Shown piece after piece: positions 26,379-34,043 of a stretch of DNA of 64,000 bases. A model generated the notes under the pieces. The model worked only from the letters and a program-made list of their open reading frames with translations. It had not been told where the DNA came from and did not search any database. The DNA comes from JACNKJ01 sp964344565 (GTDB lineage Bacteria; Krumholzibacteriota; Krumholzibacteriia; JACNKJ01). Every line of letters begins with the position of its first letter. The first letter of the stretch is position 1. Both the position numbers and the translations under genes were made by a program. The stretch covers positions 1 through 64,000 of the forward strand of contig CAYFNT010000007.1 in the NCBI GenBank assembly GCA_964344565.1, given 5' to 3'.

Positions 26379-27196
26379 CGACGGCACTCGGGAAGTCCTT
26401 CGGCCAGGCGGGCCAGCTCTTGGACGCTGAGGGTTTCGGGTCGTCGGGAAAGGTCTACCCCGATGGCCTCGCTGAGTTCTATCAGAAAATCGGAATCCAC
26501 CTCGTAGAACTTCCTCAGGGTGGATTTCAGCTGCTTGCGCCGCTCGGCGAAAACCGCCTTGAGCAGCGATTTATACGCATCCCAGAGCTCCGGCGCCACC
26601 CCGGGTTCGGCCAGGGGCGTGAATCTCAGAACCCGGCTGTGCACCTTCGGCGGAGGATGGAAGGCCCCCGGCGCCGCGTCGGCCACCCGCTCCACCCGGT
26701 GCCGGGCCTGGAGAAGCGCCGGCAGCAGGCCGTAGTCGCGTCCCCCGGGCGAGGCCCCCACTCGCTGGGCCACCTCCCGCTGCATCATGAAGACGGCTCG
26801 CTCCACCCGATCGGCGTCGTCCGCGGCGGCGAAGAGGGCCGTGGAACTGAGTTGATAGGGAAGGTTCGCCGCCACCTTGATGCGATCCTGCCCCACCCGG
26901 TCGGCCACCCGCGCGGGAGGCCAGCTCTCCAGACCTTCGCCGGAGAAGCGCGCCTCGGCGAAGGCCGGATCGGCCTGGAGCTTCGCGAGCAAATCGCGAT
27001 CCACCTCGAAACCCAGCACGCAGGCTCCCGATTCCACCAGGGGACGGGTGAGCGCGCCGGTGCCGCAGCCGTACTCGAGGATGAAATCCCCCGGCCGCGG
27101 ATCGATGGCCTCGACGATGCGCTCGATGACCCGGCGGTCGCGGAGGAAATGCTGTCCCAGGTTCTTCCGGGGACGATGACGCTCGCCCGAATTCAT
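26375..27196 (-). CDS. rsmA: 16S rRNA (adenine1518-N6/adenine1519-N6)-dimethyltransferase RsmA
   Basis: This 273-residue enzyme dimethylates two adjacent adenines in helix 45 of 16S rRNA, a late checkpoint of small-subunit assembly. The motifs appear in order: KNLGQHFLRD at the N-terminus, SAM-binding LEYGCGTGALT, acidic VLGFEVDRD, catalytic NLPYQLSS, then FHPPPKVHSRVLRF and FAERRKQLKSTLRKF. Length is normal. ATG 27196 overlaps the tatD stop by four bases; the longer frame upstream lies in tatD and is rejected. The stop overlaps the start of the barrel gene. Confidence 0.96.
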   Translation of the reverse strand: MNSGERHRPRKNLGQHFLRDRRVIERIVEAIDPRPGDFILEYGCGTGALTRPLVESGACVLGFEVDRDLLAKLQADPAFAEARFSGEGLESWPPARVADRVGQDRIKVAANLPYQLSSTALFAAADDADRVERAVFMMQREVAQRVGASPGGRDYGLLPALLQARHRVERVADAAPGAFHPPPKVHSRVLRFTPLAEPGVAPELWDAYKSLLKAVFAERRKQLKSTLRKFYEVDSDFLIELSEAIGVDLSRRPETLSVQELARLAEGLPECRR

Positions 27197-27954
27197 GCGC
27201 TTCCCAGGAAGCGGTCGAAGGAATAGTCGGTGATGGCCTCCAGCTCGGTCTCGCCCATGCCGTAGACCTCGGCCAGCTTCTCGCGCACGTGCACCAGCCG
27301 CGCCGGTTCGTTGCGCTTGCCGCGGAAGGGCACCGGCGTGAGCCAGGGGCAGTCGGTCTCGAGCAGGATGCGGTCCACCGGCACCAGCTCGCCCAGGACC
27401 TCCGGCAAGCTGCTCTTCTTGTAGGTGAGCACGCCCCCGATGCCCAGCCAGAAGCCGCGCTCCAGGCAGGCCGCGGCGAAGTCGCGGTGGCTGCCGAAGG
27501 CGTGCACCACGGCGCGGGCGGGCGCACCCACCTCGTCGACCACGCGCAGAAATTCGGCCTCCGCGTCGCGCACGTGGAAGATCATCGGCAGGCCGGTCTC
27601 GCGGGCCAGCTCGAGCTGGCCGCGGAAACATCGATCCTGGGCCTCCCGGGGCGACCAGTCGCGGTAGAAGTCCAGGCCCGTCTCGCCCAGGGCCACCACC
27701 TTGCGGTTGCCGGCCAGGCGCAGGAGGTCGGCGCGATAGTCATCGTTCCATTTCTCGGCCTCGTGGGGATGCAGGCCCGCGGCCACGAGCAGTTCCGGAT
27801 GCTTCGCCGCCAGGCGCAGGGCCTCCGCAGCGCCCTCCCGGTCGATGCCCACCTCCAGGGCGCGGCTCACGCCGGCCTCGACCATGCGGGCGATGACTTC
27901 GCCCCGGTCCTCGTTGAAGTCCTTCAGGTGCAGATGGGCGTGGCTGTCGATCAT
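27193..27954 (-). CDS. tatD: TatD-family metal-dependent DNase
   Basis: A 253-residue TIM-barrel hydrolase. Metal ligands are visible in order: His5/His7-type SHAHLH at the N-terminus, Glu in ALGETGLDFYRDWSP, His in IFHVRDA, His in VVHAFGS and Asp in LETDCPWL. TatD enzymes are 3'-5' exonucleases or deoxyribonucleases linked to DNA repair and turnover. ATG 27954 overlaps the holB stop by four bases. The order holB-tatD-rsmA is a recurring bacterial neighbourhood. Confidence 0.94.
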   Translation of the reverse strand: MIDSHAHLHLKDFNEDRGEVIARMVEAGVSRALEVGIDREGAAEALRLAAKHPELLVAAGLHPHEAEKWNDDYRADLLRLAGNRKVVALGETGLDFYRDWSPREAQDRCFRGQLELARETGLPMIFHVRDAEAEFLRVVDEVGAPARAVVHAFGSHRDFAAACLERGFWLGIGGVLTYKKSSLPEVLGELVPVDRILLETDCPWLTPVPFRGKRNEPARLVHVREKLAEVYGMGETELEAITDYSFDRFLGSA

Positions 27955-29072
27955 GCTCGGGCTCCGGCGGCTCTGAGGCTGAGGAAGAGGGCGATGAGGG
28001 TGAGCTGCACGTTGGAGTAGCCCTGGATCTGGGCGCGGGCCTTCTCGAATCGCTGGATGCGATCGGCGAGAGCCGCGGCGTCGAGACCACGGAAGCGCTC
28101 CCGCCGCGCGGTCTGGTCGCGGTGCACACACAACTCGCCGCGGGTGGCGGCGGCCAGCAGGTCCCGGTACCAGCTCAGGGCCAGGTTCATGAACTCCACG
28201 CGCACCTGGGTCGGGTTTTTCTTGTCCTTGCCGGCGCCTTCCTTGGCGAAGGCCTGCACGGCATCGATCATCTTCACCTCGTCGCCGAACTCGCAGGCCT
28301 CGAGGATGTCCAGCCAGGCCTCGCGGCGGGCCAGGCGCTCGTTGCCCTCCTCGTCCTCGGAGGCGGCCAGCATCACGGCCTCCTCCAGGTCGCCCCCGGA
28401 CAGGGCCGCGAAGAAGGCGGCGCGCTCGGCGCTCAGGCCGCGGCCCTCCAGTTCGGCGTGCACCAGATTCTCGTCGAGGGCCTCGAAGGACAGGCGCCGG
28501 CAACGGCTGAGCACCGTTTCGCGCAGGGCGTCGGCCCGGTGGCTGATCAGCACGATGAGGGTGTTTCGCGGGGGTTCCTCGAGGGTCTTGAGCAGGGCGT
28601 CCTGGGCCTCGTGCTCCATGCGATCGGCGTCGCGGATCACGAGGGCGCGCCCCCGTCCCTCGTAGGGCATCTTGGCCAACTCGCCGCGCACGGCGCGCAT
28701 GCCCTTCACGGAGATGCGGGGATTGGTCTTGAACTCGATGGGCATCAGCGGGTCGCTCCCCCGCTGGGCCTGGAAGTCGCGGAAGGTGGAGAGCCAGTCC
28801 TCGTCCTTCATGGAGGACACGCTGCCCGAAGGCACCACCGGCATGACGTAGATGAGATCGGGATGCACATATCGCAGCACGCGGGAGGCCTCGGCGTCCT
28901 GCGGATCCACCGAGCCCGTGATCATCCAGGCGGACAACTCCAGAGCGGCCGCCTCCTGTCCCGCGCCTCGCGGCCCCTCGAAGAGATAGCTGCCGCCGAG
29001 CTGTCCTGCGTCGAGCAGTCGCTCAAGCTGCGCCCGCAGGCGCGGATTGCCGGGGAATTTCAGTGTAACCAT
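27951..29072 (-). CDS. holB: DNA polymerase III subunit delta prime
   Basis: A 373-residue clamp-loader subunit. It has the AAA+ fold: LRAQLERLLDAGQLGGSYLF, a degenerate P-loop (GPRGAGQE, as expected since delta prime does not bind ATP), VKGMRAVRGELAKMPYEGRG, VIRDADRMEHEAQDALLKTL, EEPPRNTLIVLIS and LSRCRRLSF. The zinc-binding module of the E. coli protein is missing; YVHPDLIYVMP occupies that region. ATG 29072 begins VTLKFPGNPRL; an ATG at 29096 in frame is also possible and neither has a strong ribosome site. It heads the operon running to 22949. Confidence 0.88.
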   Translation of the reverse strand: MVTLKFPGNPRLRAQLERLLDAGQLGGSYLFEGPRGAGQEAAALELSAWMITGSVDPQDAEASRVLRYVHPDLIYVMPVVPSGSVSSMKDEDWLSTFRDFQAQRGSDPLMPIEFKTNPRISVKGMRAVRGELAKMPYEGRGRALVIRDADRMEHEAQDALLKTLEEPPRNTLIVLISHRADALRETVLSRCRRLSFEALDENLVHAELEGRGLSAERAAFFAALSGGDLEEAVMLAASEDEEGNERLARREAWLDILEACEFGDEVKMIDAVQAFAKEGAGKDKKNPTQVRVEFMNLALSWYRDLLAAATRGELCVHRDQTARRERFRGLDAAALADRIQRFEKARAQIQGYSNVQLTLIALFLSLRAAGARA

Positions 29073-29318
29073 TTGCGCAAGATAGCAGAAGCGCATGGAA
29101 TCGTCAGCCCAAGGAGTCGTCATCAATTCGCTTCGATTCTGTGGCTAGCGAGCCAGAACCATGGTGATCCAAACCCACGATTCGAACTTCGATCTGAGCT
29201 CTCGAAATCACTGTATCTTTTTTTGTAACTTAGAGTTAGCCCTTGCGTAGGCCTTCAGAATTGACTACATTGAGAACCTCCCCGACATCCTCCCGCGGCT
29301 CCATTTCGGAGGTCCGGG

Positions 29319-30287
29319 ATGTCTGCATCTGATCTTCATTCTCGTTTGCTTTCCACTCTGTCCGAACTCGCTCGCGTCGAGAAACAGGCCGTGCTGCTCT
29401 TCGCCGAGATCTACTCGCGCAAGCTCTTCCATGAGCTGGGCTACTCGTCCATGCGGCAGTACGCACGGGAGGCCCTCGGCTTCTCTGACGCCAAGTTCTA
29501 CCAGTTCCAGCGGCTGGCGGAATCGTTCAGGACATTGCCTAAGGTGAAGCGCGCCGTGGCTTCGGGTGAGCTGTCCTGGACCAAGGCGCGCACCGTCGCG
29601 GCCGTCGCCAAGCCGGAGTCGCAGAAAGATTGGATCGAAGTGGCGAAAGCCAGCACTTCCCGGGACCTGGAGCGCGCGGTGAAATCGGCCCGGAGAAGTG
29701 GCGGGTGCGCGCTGGCACCGGATCTCTTTTCTAAGGAGAGATCCGGGCCGGCGGTACGGCGAGAGCTCACGGTGACTCTCAAGCTCGAACCTGAACAGCT
29801 GGCCCAGTTGGAAGCTCTTGAAGAGGCACTTCGCAAACAAGGCCTGAAGGGTTCCCGCGAAGAGGTCCTGCTCCAAGCGTTTTCTCTGGCTGCTAGCGGT
29901 CAGCCGTCAGCGGTCAGCGAGGACTGTACACGTGTACAATCCCCGCCGAAACAGGTGGTGATCTATCAGTGTGAGAGCTGCGGTGGAAAGCAGGTGCAGA
30001 CGAGTCGCGGCCTCATCGAAACGGATGCACCCACTGACGACGCGAAGGTGCTGGGTCGTGATGGCGTGAACCGCAGCAGCATCCCTCCAAAGACACGAAA
30101 CGCGGTGCTCAAGCGCGATCTGCATCGCTGCCAGAGCCCAGGCTGCGGAAACACGCGATTCCTGGAAGTGCATCACCTCAAACCGCGCAGCGAAGGCGGC
30201 GGCAACGACACGGAGAATCTGACCACTCTCTGCTCGGCCTGCCACCGGCTGGTTCATGACTGTACACGTGTACAATCATCTGGCTGA
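29319..30287 (+). CDS. HNH endonuclease-domain protein with repeat-flanked HNH cassette
   Basis: A 322-residue protein. Residues 1-125 are helical (KLFHELGYSSMRQYAREALG, KVKRAVASGELSWTKARTVA), as in a family of multi-copy HNH proteins. A basic middle part follows, then the C-terminal HNH nuclease: C-x4-C type zinc residues in RCQSPGCGN, LEVHHLKPRSEGGGND, ENLTTLCSACHRLVH. The linker codes DCTRVQS at residues 202-208 and the same seven residues recur at 314-320, because a 20-base direct repeat with a 14-base palindrome is present at both places. GTCAGCN heptads lie just before the first copy. Alone and in an AT-richer setting, 16 bases from the convergent symporter gene, it looks acquired. Ribosome site GGAGG (29310 region) supports ATG 29319. 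Confidence 0.8.
   Translation: MSASDLHSRLLSTLSELARVEKQAVLLFAEIYSRKLFHELGYSSMRQYAREALGFSDAKFYQFQRLAESFRTLPKVKRAVASGELSWTKARTVAAVAKPESQKDWIEVAKASTSRDLERAVKSARRSGGCALAPDLFSKERSGPAVRRELTVTLKLEPEQLAQLEALEEALRKQGLKGSREEVLLQAFSLAASGQPSAVSEDCTRVQSPPKQVVIYQCESCGGKQVQTSRGLIETDAPTDDAKVLGRDGVNRSSIPPKTRNAVLKRDLHRCQSPGCGNTRFLEVHHLKPRSEGGGNDTENLTTLCSACHRLVHDCTRVQSSG
29922..29941. repeat. Direct repeat 1 with 14-bp palindrome inside the HNH gene
   Basis: The 20 bases contain the perfect palindrome TGTACACGTGTACA (29925-29938) and are identical to 30258-30277. The distance between copies is 336 bases, exactly 112 codons, so the segment between them is an in-frame cassette. Confidence 0.9.
30258..30277. repeat. 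Direct repeat 2 with 14-bp palindrome at the HNH gene end
   Basis: Identical to 29922-29941, palindrome at 30261-30274, ten bases before the HNH stop codon. Short matches beyond each copy (TCTGGCTG and GCCGTCAGC at 29885-29911 and 30279-30307) suggest the flanks are duplicated too. Confidence 0.9.
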
Positions 30288-30302
30288 TTGCAGACCCGGC
30301 CG

Positions 30303-31538
30303 TCAGCCTTCTGAAGCCGGAGGTCCGAGGGCCTTCTCGACCACCGCACCTCCCACGGCATCGCCCCAGACGTTCACGGTGGTGCGGCAGCGGTCCAGGA
30401 ACCAGTCCACCGCCAGGATCATGCCCACGCCCTCGGCGGGCAGGCCCACCGAGTGCAGCACCATTACCATGGTCACCAGTCCCGCCTCCGGAATGCCCGC
30501 CGCCCCGATGGCCGCCAGGGTGGCCGTGAGCACGATGGTGATCATGGCGGGCAGGGTCAGGTCCACGCCGTAGCTCTGGGCGATGAAGACCGCCGCGATG
30601 GCCTCGTAGAGGGCCGTGCCATCCATGTTCACCGTGGCGCCCAAAGGGAGCACGAATCGCCCGGCCCGAGGATCCACCTTGGCCTTCTTCTCGAGGGATT
30701 CCATGGTCACGGGCAGGGTGGCGCTGGAGCTGGCCGTGGAGAAGGCGAGCACGATGGGCTCGAGCATCTGCCGGGCGAACTTCAGGGGCGAGCGGCGGGA
30801 GATCATGAACAGCACCGTCGGCAGGGTGAGGCCGCCGTGGATGAGCAGGCCCAGGATGACCGTCACAGAGTAGAGGCCCAGGGACTTGAGCACGGGGAAG
30901 AAGCCTTCCCATCCTCCGGCCTTGCCCATCTGCGTGGCCACGAGGGCGAAGACGCCCAGGGGAGCCGTGGCCACCACCAGGTGGGTCATCTTCATGCTGA
31001 TATGGAACAGGCCCTCGAAGAAATCGAGTACCGGCCGCCCCCTCTCGCCGACCATGGTGATGACGCTGCCGAAGAAGAGGGAGAAGAAGATGAGGGGCAG
31101 CACCTGCCCTTCGGAAATGATGGCGCCGAAGAACTTGCCGGGAATGATCCCCCGGATCACGTCGAGGAAGGAGTAGTCCGCCACATCCTTGAGGACGGCC
31201 GTCTCCATGCCCGCCCCCGCGCCGGGCTTGATGAGATTCACCAGGATCAGACCCAGGATCACGGCCATGACGGTGGTGCTGAGATAGTAGAGCAGGGTGA
31301 ATCCGCCCAGCCGCCCCAGCTTGCGCACGTCGCCCAGGGAGGAGACGCCCACGATCATGCTCGAGGCGATCAGCGGCAGGATCAGCATCTTCAGGGCGCC
31401 CAGGAAGAGTCCGCCCAGCAGGTCGACGAAGGGTATGACGCGCCCCGCGATGGAGCCGAAGATGCCGCCCAGGATCATGCCGGCGAAAAGGAGCAGGATG
31501 AAGCGCGTATCCGCTTGGGGACGGGGAATGTCTTGCAT
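30303..31538 (-). CDS. dicarboxylate/amino acid:cation symporter (DAACS, SLC1 family)
   Basis: A 411-residue inner-membrane transporter of the GltP/DctA type that brings in glutamate, aspartate or C4-dicarboxylates with Na+ or H+. Eight helices plus two re-entrant loops are expected. The signature serine-rich loop AFSTASSSATLPVTMES and the NMDGTALYEA motif of TM7 are both present, followed by the second re-entrant loop around AAIGAAGIPEAGLVTM and VDWFLDRCRTTVNVWGD, where the Asp and Arg contact the substrate. AGAGGAG before ATG 31538 is a good ribosome site; the longer frame to 31706 is not conserved. Divergent from the antiporter gene. Confidence 0.93.
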   Translation of the reverse strand: MQDIPRPQADTRFILLLFAGMILGGIFGSIAGRVIPFVDLLGGLFLGALKMLILPLIASSMIVGVSSLGDVRKLGRLGGFTLLYYLSTTVMAVILGLILVNLIKPGAGAGMETAVLKDVADYSFLDVIRGIIPGKFFGAIISEGQVLPLIFFSLFFGSVITMVGERGRPVLDFFEGLFHISMKMTHLVVATAPLGVFALVATQMGKAGGWEGFFPVLKSLGLYSVTVILGLLIHGGLTLPTVLFMISRRSPLKFARQMLEPIVLAFSTASSSATLPVTMESLEKKAKVDPRAGRFVLPLGATVNMDGTALYEAIAAVFIAQSYGVDLTLPAMITIVLTATLAAIGAAGIPEAGLVTMVMVLHSVGLPAEGVGMILAVDWFLDRCRTTVNVWGDAVGGAVVEKALGPPASEG

Positions 31539-31643
31539 GGAGTCTCCTCTTGGCGGGCCAGGCGCAAACATTGCAGAAGCAGCTTTTTCTGTCCACCCCG
31601 GCCCTCGGCCGCTAGATCGGGTATGAAGATCCGAGGACAATTC

Positions 31644-31672
31644 TTGACGGAAATTCATTGCCGTCATAGTTT
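31644..31672 (+). promoter_or_regulatory. Promoter with overlapping inverted repeat for the antiporter gene
   Basis: TTGACG (31644-31649) and TAGTTT (31667-31672) are 17 bases apart, close to a sigma-70 promoter. TGACGG (31645-31650) and CCGTCA (31661-31666) are perfect complements and cover the promoter spacer, so a repressor could bind there. Start of transcription would be near 31679, giving an 80-base leader. Confidence 0.5.
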
Positions 31673-31759
31673 CATGCCAACCGGCGTCTCGCCCCGCGCA
31701 AATCATTGTGAATCAAGCGCTTGGATGGCGGACCCGGCAACCTGAACAAAGGAGAGCAC

Positions 31760-33607
31760 ATGCGGACGATCCGCTTGGGCGGTGTGGCGCTGGTCACCCT
31801 TGCCGTCCTCTCCTTGGCCGGCCTGGGCATCCTGCCCGGCGATAAGGCCCCCTCCGCCATCGCACCCGCCCACGCCGAAACGGCCGTCGAGCAGCATGCT
31901 CCGGCCGGTCATGGCGAGGCGGTCGAGCATGGCGAAGAGCACGAAGGAGGCGGTGGGCACAGCAATCCCATCGCGCCCGTGCTTGCCCTGTTGATGATCG
32001 TCATGCTCGCCGCCAAGCTCGGCGGCGCCGCCATGGAGAAGATGGGCCAGCCCAGCGTGCTGGGCGAGCTCGTCTTCGGCGTCATCCTGGGCAACCTGAC
32101 CCTGATCGGGTTCCAAGGCTGGGAGAACCTGATTCAGATGGAAGTTCACTTCCCGGCCATCGGCGGCATCGCCGGCGCGGCGATCGGCGCCGAGAGAATC
32201 ATCGAGTTGCTCGGAGAGATCGGCGTCATCCTTCTGCTCTTCCAGGTCGGCCTGGAAAGCAACGTGAAGGAAATGATGAGCGTCGGCCTGTCATCCCTGC
32301 TCGTGGCGCTCTTCGGTGTCATCGTGCCCTTCTTCCTCGGCTGGGGCGTCAGCGCCTGGTTGCTGCCCCCCGGAACGGAAGTCTGGGTGCACGTGTTCAT
32401 CGGCGCCACCCTCTGCGCCACCAGCGTGGGCATCACCGCTCGCGTGCTCAAGGACCTTGGGCGCCTCAAGGCGCGGGAAAGCAAGATCGTCCTGGGCGCG
32501 GCGGTCATCGACGACGTCATGGGCCTCGTGGTCCTGGCCGTGGTCGTGGGAATGATCGGCGCCGTGAACTCCGGCGAAGACATGGCCATGGGCGGCATCT
32601 TCTGGATCATCGGCAAGGCCGTACTCTTCCTGGTGGCCGCGGTGGGCATCGGACAGTGGCTCTCGCCGCGGATCTTCAAACTCGCCAGCAAGCTGCGCGG
32701 AGAGCACATGCTGCTCACCCTCGGCCTGCTGATCCTCTTCCTCTTCAGCTGGCTGGCCGACAAGATCGGTCTGGCCACCATCGTGGGCGCCTTCGCGGCG
32801 GGACTCGTCCTGGACGAACTCCACTTCAAGCAGCTGGGCGACAAGCACGAGCACAATCTGGAAGAGATCCTCGCCCCCATCGCGGGCTTCCTGGTTCCCA
32901 TCTTCTTCGTGCGCATGGGCTACAAGGTGGACCTGTCCACCTTCGGCGACACCAGCATCCTGGTCTTCGCCGGAGCACTGACCGTTGCCGCCATCATCGG
33001 TAAGCAGGTCTGCTCCTTCGGCGTGGTGGAGAAGGGGCTCGACAAGCTCTCCGTGGGAATCGGCATGATCCCTCGAGGCGAGGTCGGACTCATCTTCGCG
33101 GGCATCGGCGCGAGCCTGATGCTGCACGGCCAGCCCGTGGTGGGCGCGTCCACCTTCAGCGCCGTGGTGATCATGGTCATCGTGACCACGCTGATCACCC
33201 CGCCGGCGCTCAAGTGGTCGCTCAACCGCCCGCGTGGATACGAAGGCGCCAGCGACGCCGAGATGAAGGAAGTGCGGGACAAGAAGCGCCAGCAGCGCCG
33301 CGACTACTATCGTGGCCGCGACGACGACCGCTCCGGCCGTTCCGGCGGCCGCGGAGGACGCTCCCGCGGTGGCGGAGGTAGCGGGCGTTCCGGCGGGGGC
33401 CGCTCCGGCGGAGGCCGCTCCGGAGGCGGACGCCCCGGCGGCGGACGTCCCGGCGGCGATCGACCCGAACGCTCCGAACAGAAGGCCGAGGGCAGCGCGG
33501 AGAGCCGCGGTGGCAGCTCGGCCGCCCGGCGCCGGCGCCGGCGTCGCCGTCCCCGCCGTTCAGGCGGAGGAGGCGGCGGCTCGACACCGAGCAGCGACGG
33601 AACCTAG
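31760..33607 (+). CDS. Kef-type cation:proton antiporter (CPA2) with RGG/poly-Arg tail
   Basis: A 615-residue protein. A signal-like helix and a His/Glu-rich segment (EHGEEHEGGGGHSN) precede a CPA2 transport domain of about 12 helices: QPSVLGELVFGVILGNL, LLLFQVGLESNVKEM, LCATSVGITARVLKDLG, VLGAAVIDDVMGLVVLAVV (the paired Asp of the ion site is in IDDV), FFVRMGYKVDL and GMIPRGEVGLIFAG. Such proteins exchange K+ or Na+ for H+. The last 105 residues are unlike a normal RCK domain: a basic disordered tail with repeated SGGGR/PGGGR units and a run of eight Arg. AAAGGAG before ATG 31760 fixes the start. Ends in the terminator of heptad element B. Confidence 0.88.
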   Translation: MRTIRLGGVALVTLAVLSLAGLGILPGDKAPSAIAPAHAETAVEQHAPAGHGEAVEHGEEHEGGGGHSNPIAPVLALLMIVMLAAKLGGAAMEKMGQPSVLGELVFGVILGNLTLIGFQGWENLIQMEVHFPAIGGIAGAAIGAERIIELLGEIGVILLLFQVGLESNVKEMMSVGLSSLLVALFGVIVPFFLGWGVSAWLLPPGTEVWVHVFIGATLCATSVGITARVLKDLGRLKARESKIVLGAAVIDDVMGLVVLAVVVGMIGAVNSGEDMAMGGIFWIIGKAVLFLVAAVGIGQWLSPRIFKLASKLRGEHMLLTLGLLILFLFSWLADKIGLATIVGAFAAGLVLDELHFKQLGDKHEHNLEEILAPIAGFLVPIFFVRMGYKVDLSTFGDTSILVFAGALTVAAIIGKQVCSFGVVEKGLDKLSVGIGMIPRGEVGLIFAGIGASLMLHGQPVVGASTFSAVVIMVIVTTLITPPALKWSLNRPRGYEGASDAEMKEVRDKKRQQRRDYYRGRDDDRSGRSGGRGGRSRGGGGSGRSGGGRSGGGRSGGGRPGGGRPGGDRPERSEQKAEGSAESRGGSSAARRRRRRRRPRRSGGGGGGSTPSSDGT

Positions 33608-33763
33608 AGTCGCCAGTCGCCAGTCACCAGTCTCCAGAAAGAACCCTCCCCCATCATCGGGGGAGGGTCGTTTTTTCGAGGCCCGAGCCTCTCGACTGGA
33701 GACTGGAGACTGGAGACTGGAGACTCCTGACTGGAGACTCCTGACTGGAGACTCCTGACTACA
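33608..33763. repeat. Heptad-repeat element B around a terminator
   Basis: Left arm: AGTCGCC, AGTCGCC, AGTCACC, AGTCTCC (33608-33635). Centre: terminator hairpin 33643-33676 plus a small GAGGC/GCCTC stem at 33678-33692. Right arm: ten units, GACTGGA alternating with GACTCCT (33694-33763). The element starts on the base after the antiporter stop and its last unit overlaps the stop of the convergent S4 gene at 33759-33761. It fills the whole gap. Confidence 0.85.
33643..33676 (+). terminator. Terminator inside heptad element B
   Basis: ACCCTCCCCC and GGGGGAGGGT pair around ATCATC, followed by CG and six T. It serves the plus-strand antiporter gene. Confidence 0.85.
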
Positions 33764-34043
33764 AACTCCCTCTGGGATCTTCCCTCTCCGTCGCCGTCTC
33801 GCTCAGCACCTCGTAGTACTCGTGGGCATCCTTCTTCGCCACATTGCCCTCGGGAATGGCGAGCACCTCGATCTCCATGAGCTTCGAGGGAAAGCTCAGG
33901 CTCAGGACCTCTCCCGGGCGCAGGGAGTGGCTCTCCTTCACCGGCTCGCCGCCCAGCAGGATGTCCCTCGTCTGACAGCCCCGCTTGGCCAGGCTGCGGC
34001 TCTTCACCAGGCAGACGCGCTTGAGCCAGAGATCCAGCCTCAA
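33759..34043 (-). CDS. S4-domain RNA-binding protein (Hsp15-like)
   Basis: A 94-residue protein that is almost all S4 domain: LRLDLWLKRVCLVKSRSLAK, RGCQTRDILLGGEPVKESHS, LRPGEVLSLSFPSK. This matches the Hsp15/HslR group, which recycles stalled 50S subunits that still carry a nascent chain. The start is a TTG at 34043 whose TTGA overlaps the stop of the isomerase gene at 34040; GGGAG lies eight bases before it. No ATG is available in this position, and the next upstream in-frame starts lie in the isomerase gene. Position at the end of a periplasmic isomerase operon links it to protein quality control. The stop is within heptad element B. Confidence 0.85.
   Translation of the reverse strand: MRLDLWLKRVCLVKSRSLAKRGCQTRDILLGGEPVKESHSLRPGEVLSLSFPSKLMEIEVLAIPEGNVAKKDAHEYYEVLSETATEREDPRGSL

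Noticed and set aside
29127..29318. Small gene in the AT-rich gap between holB and the HNH gene
   Set aside because: No frame with a start, ribosome site and sensible length; only a small TTCTG/GGCT hairpin near 29137-29160.
33312..33758. Ala/Pro-rich plus-strand frame overlapping the RGG tail and heptads
   Set aside because: Alternative frame of low-complexity DNA; the antiporter frame is continuous with the transport domain.
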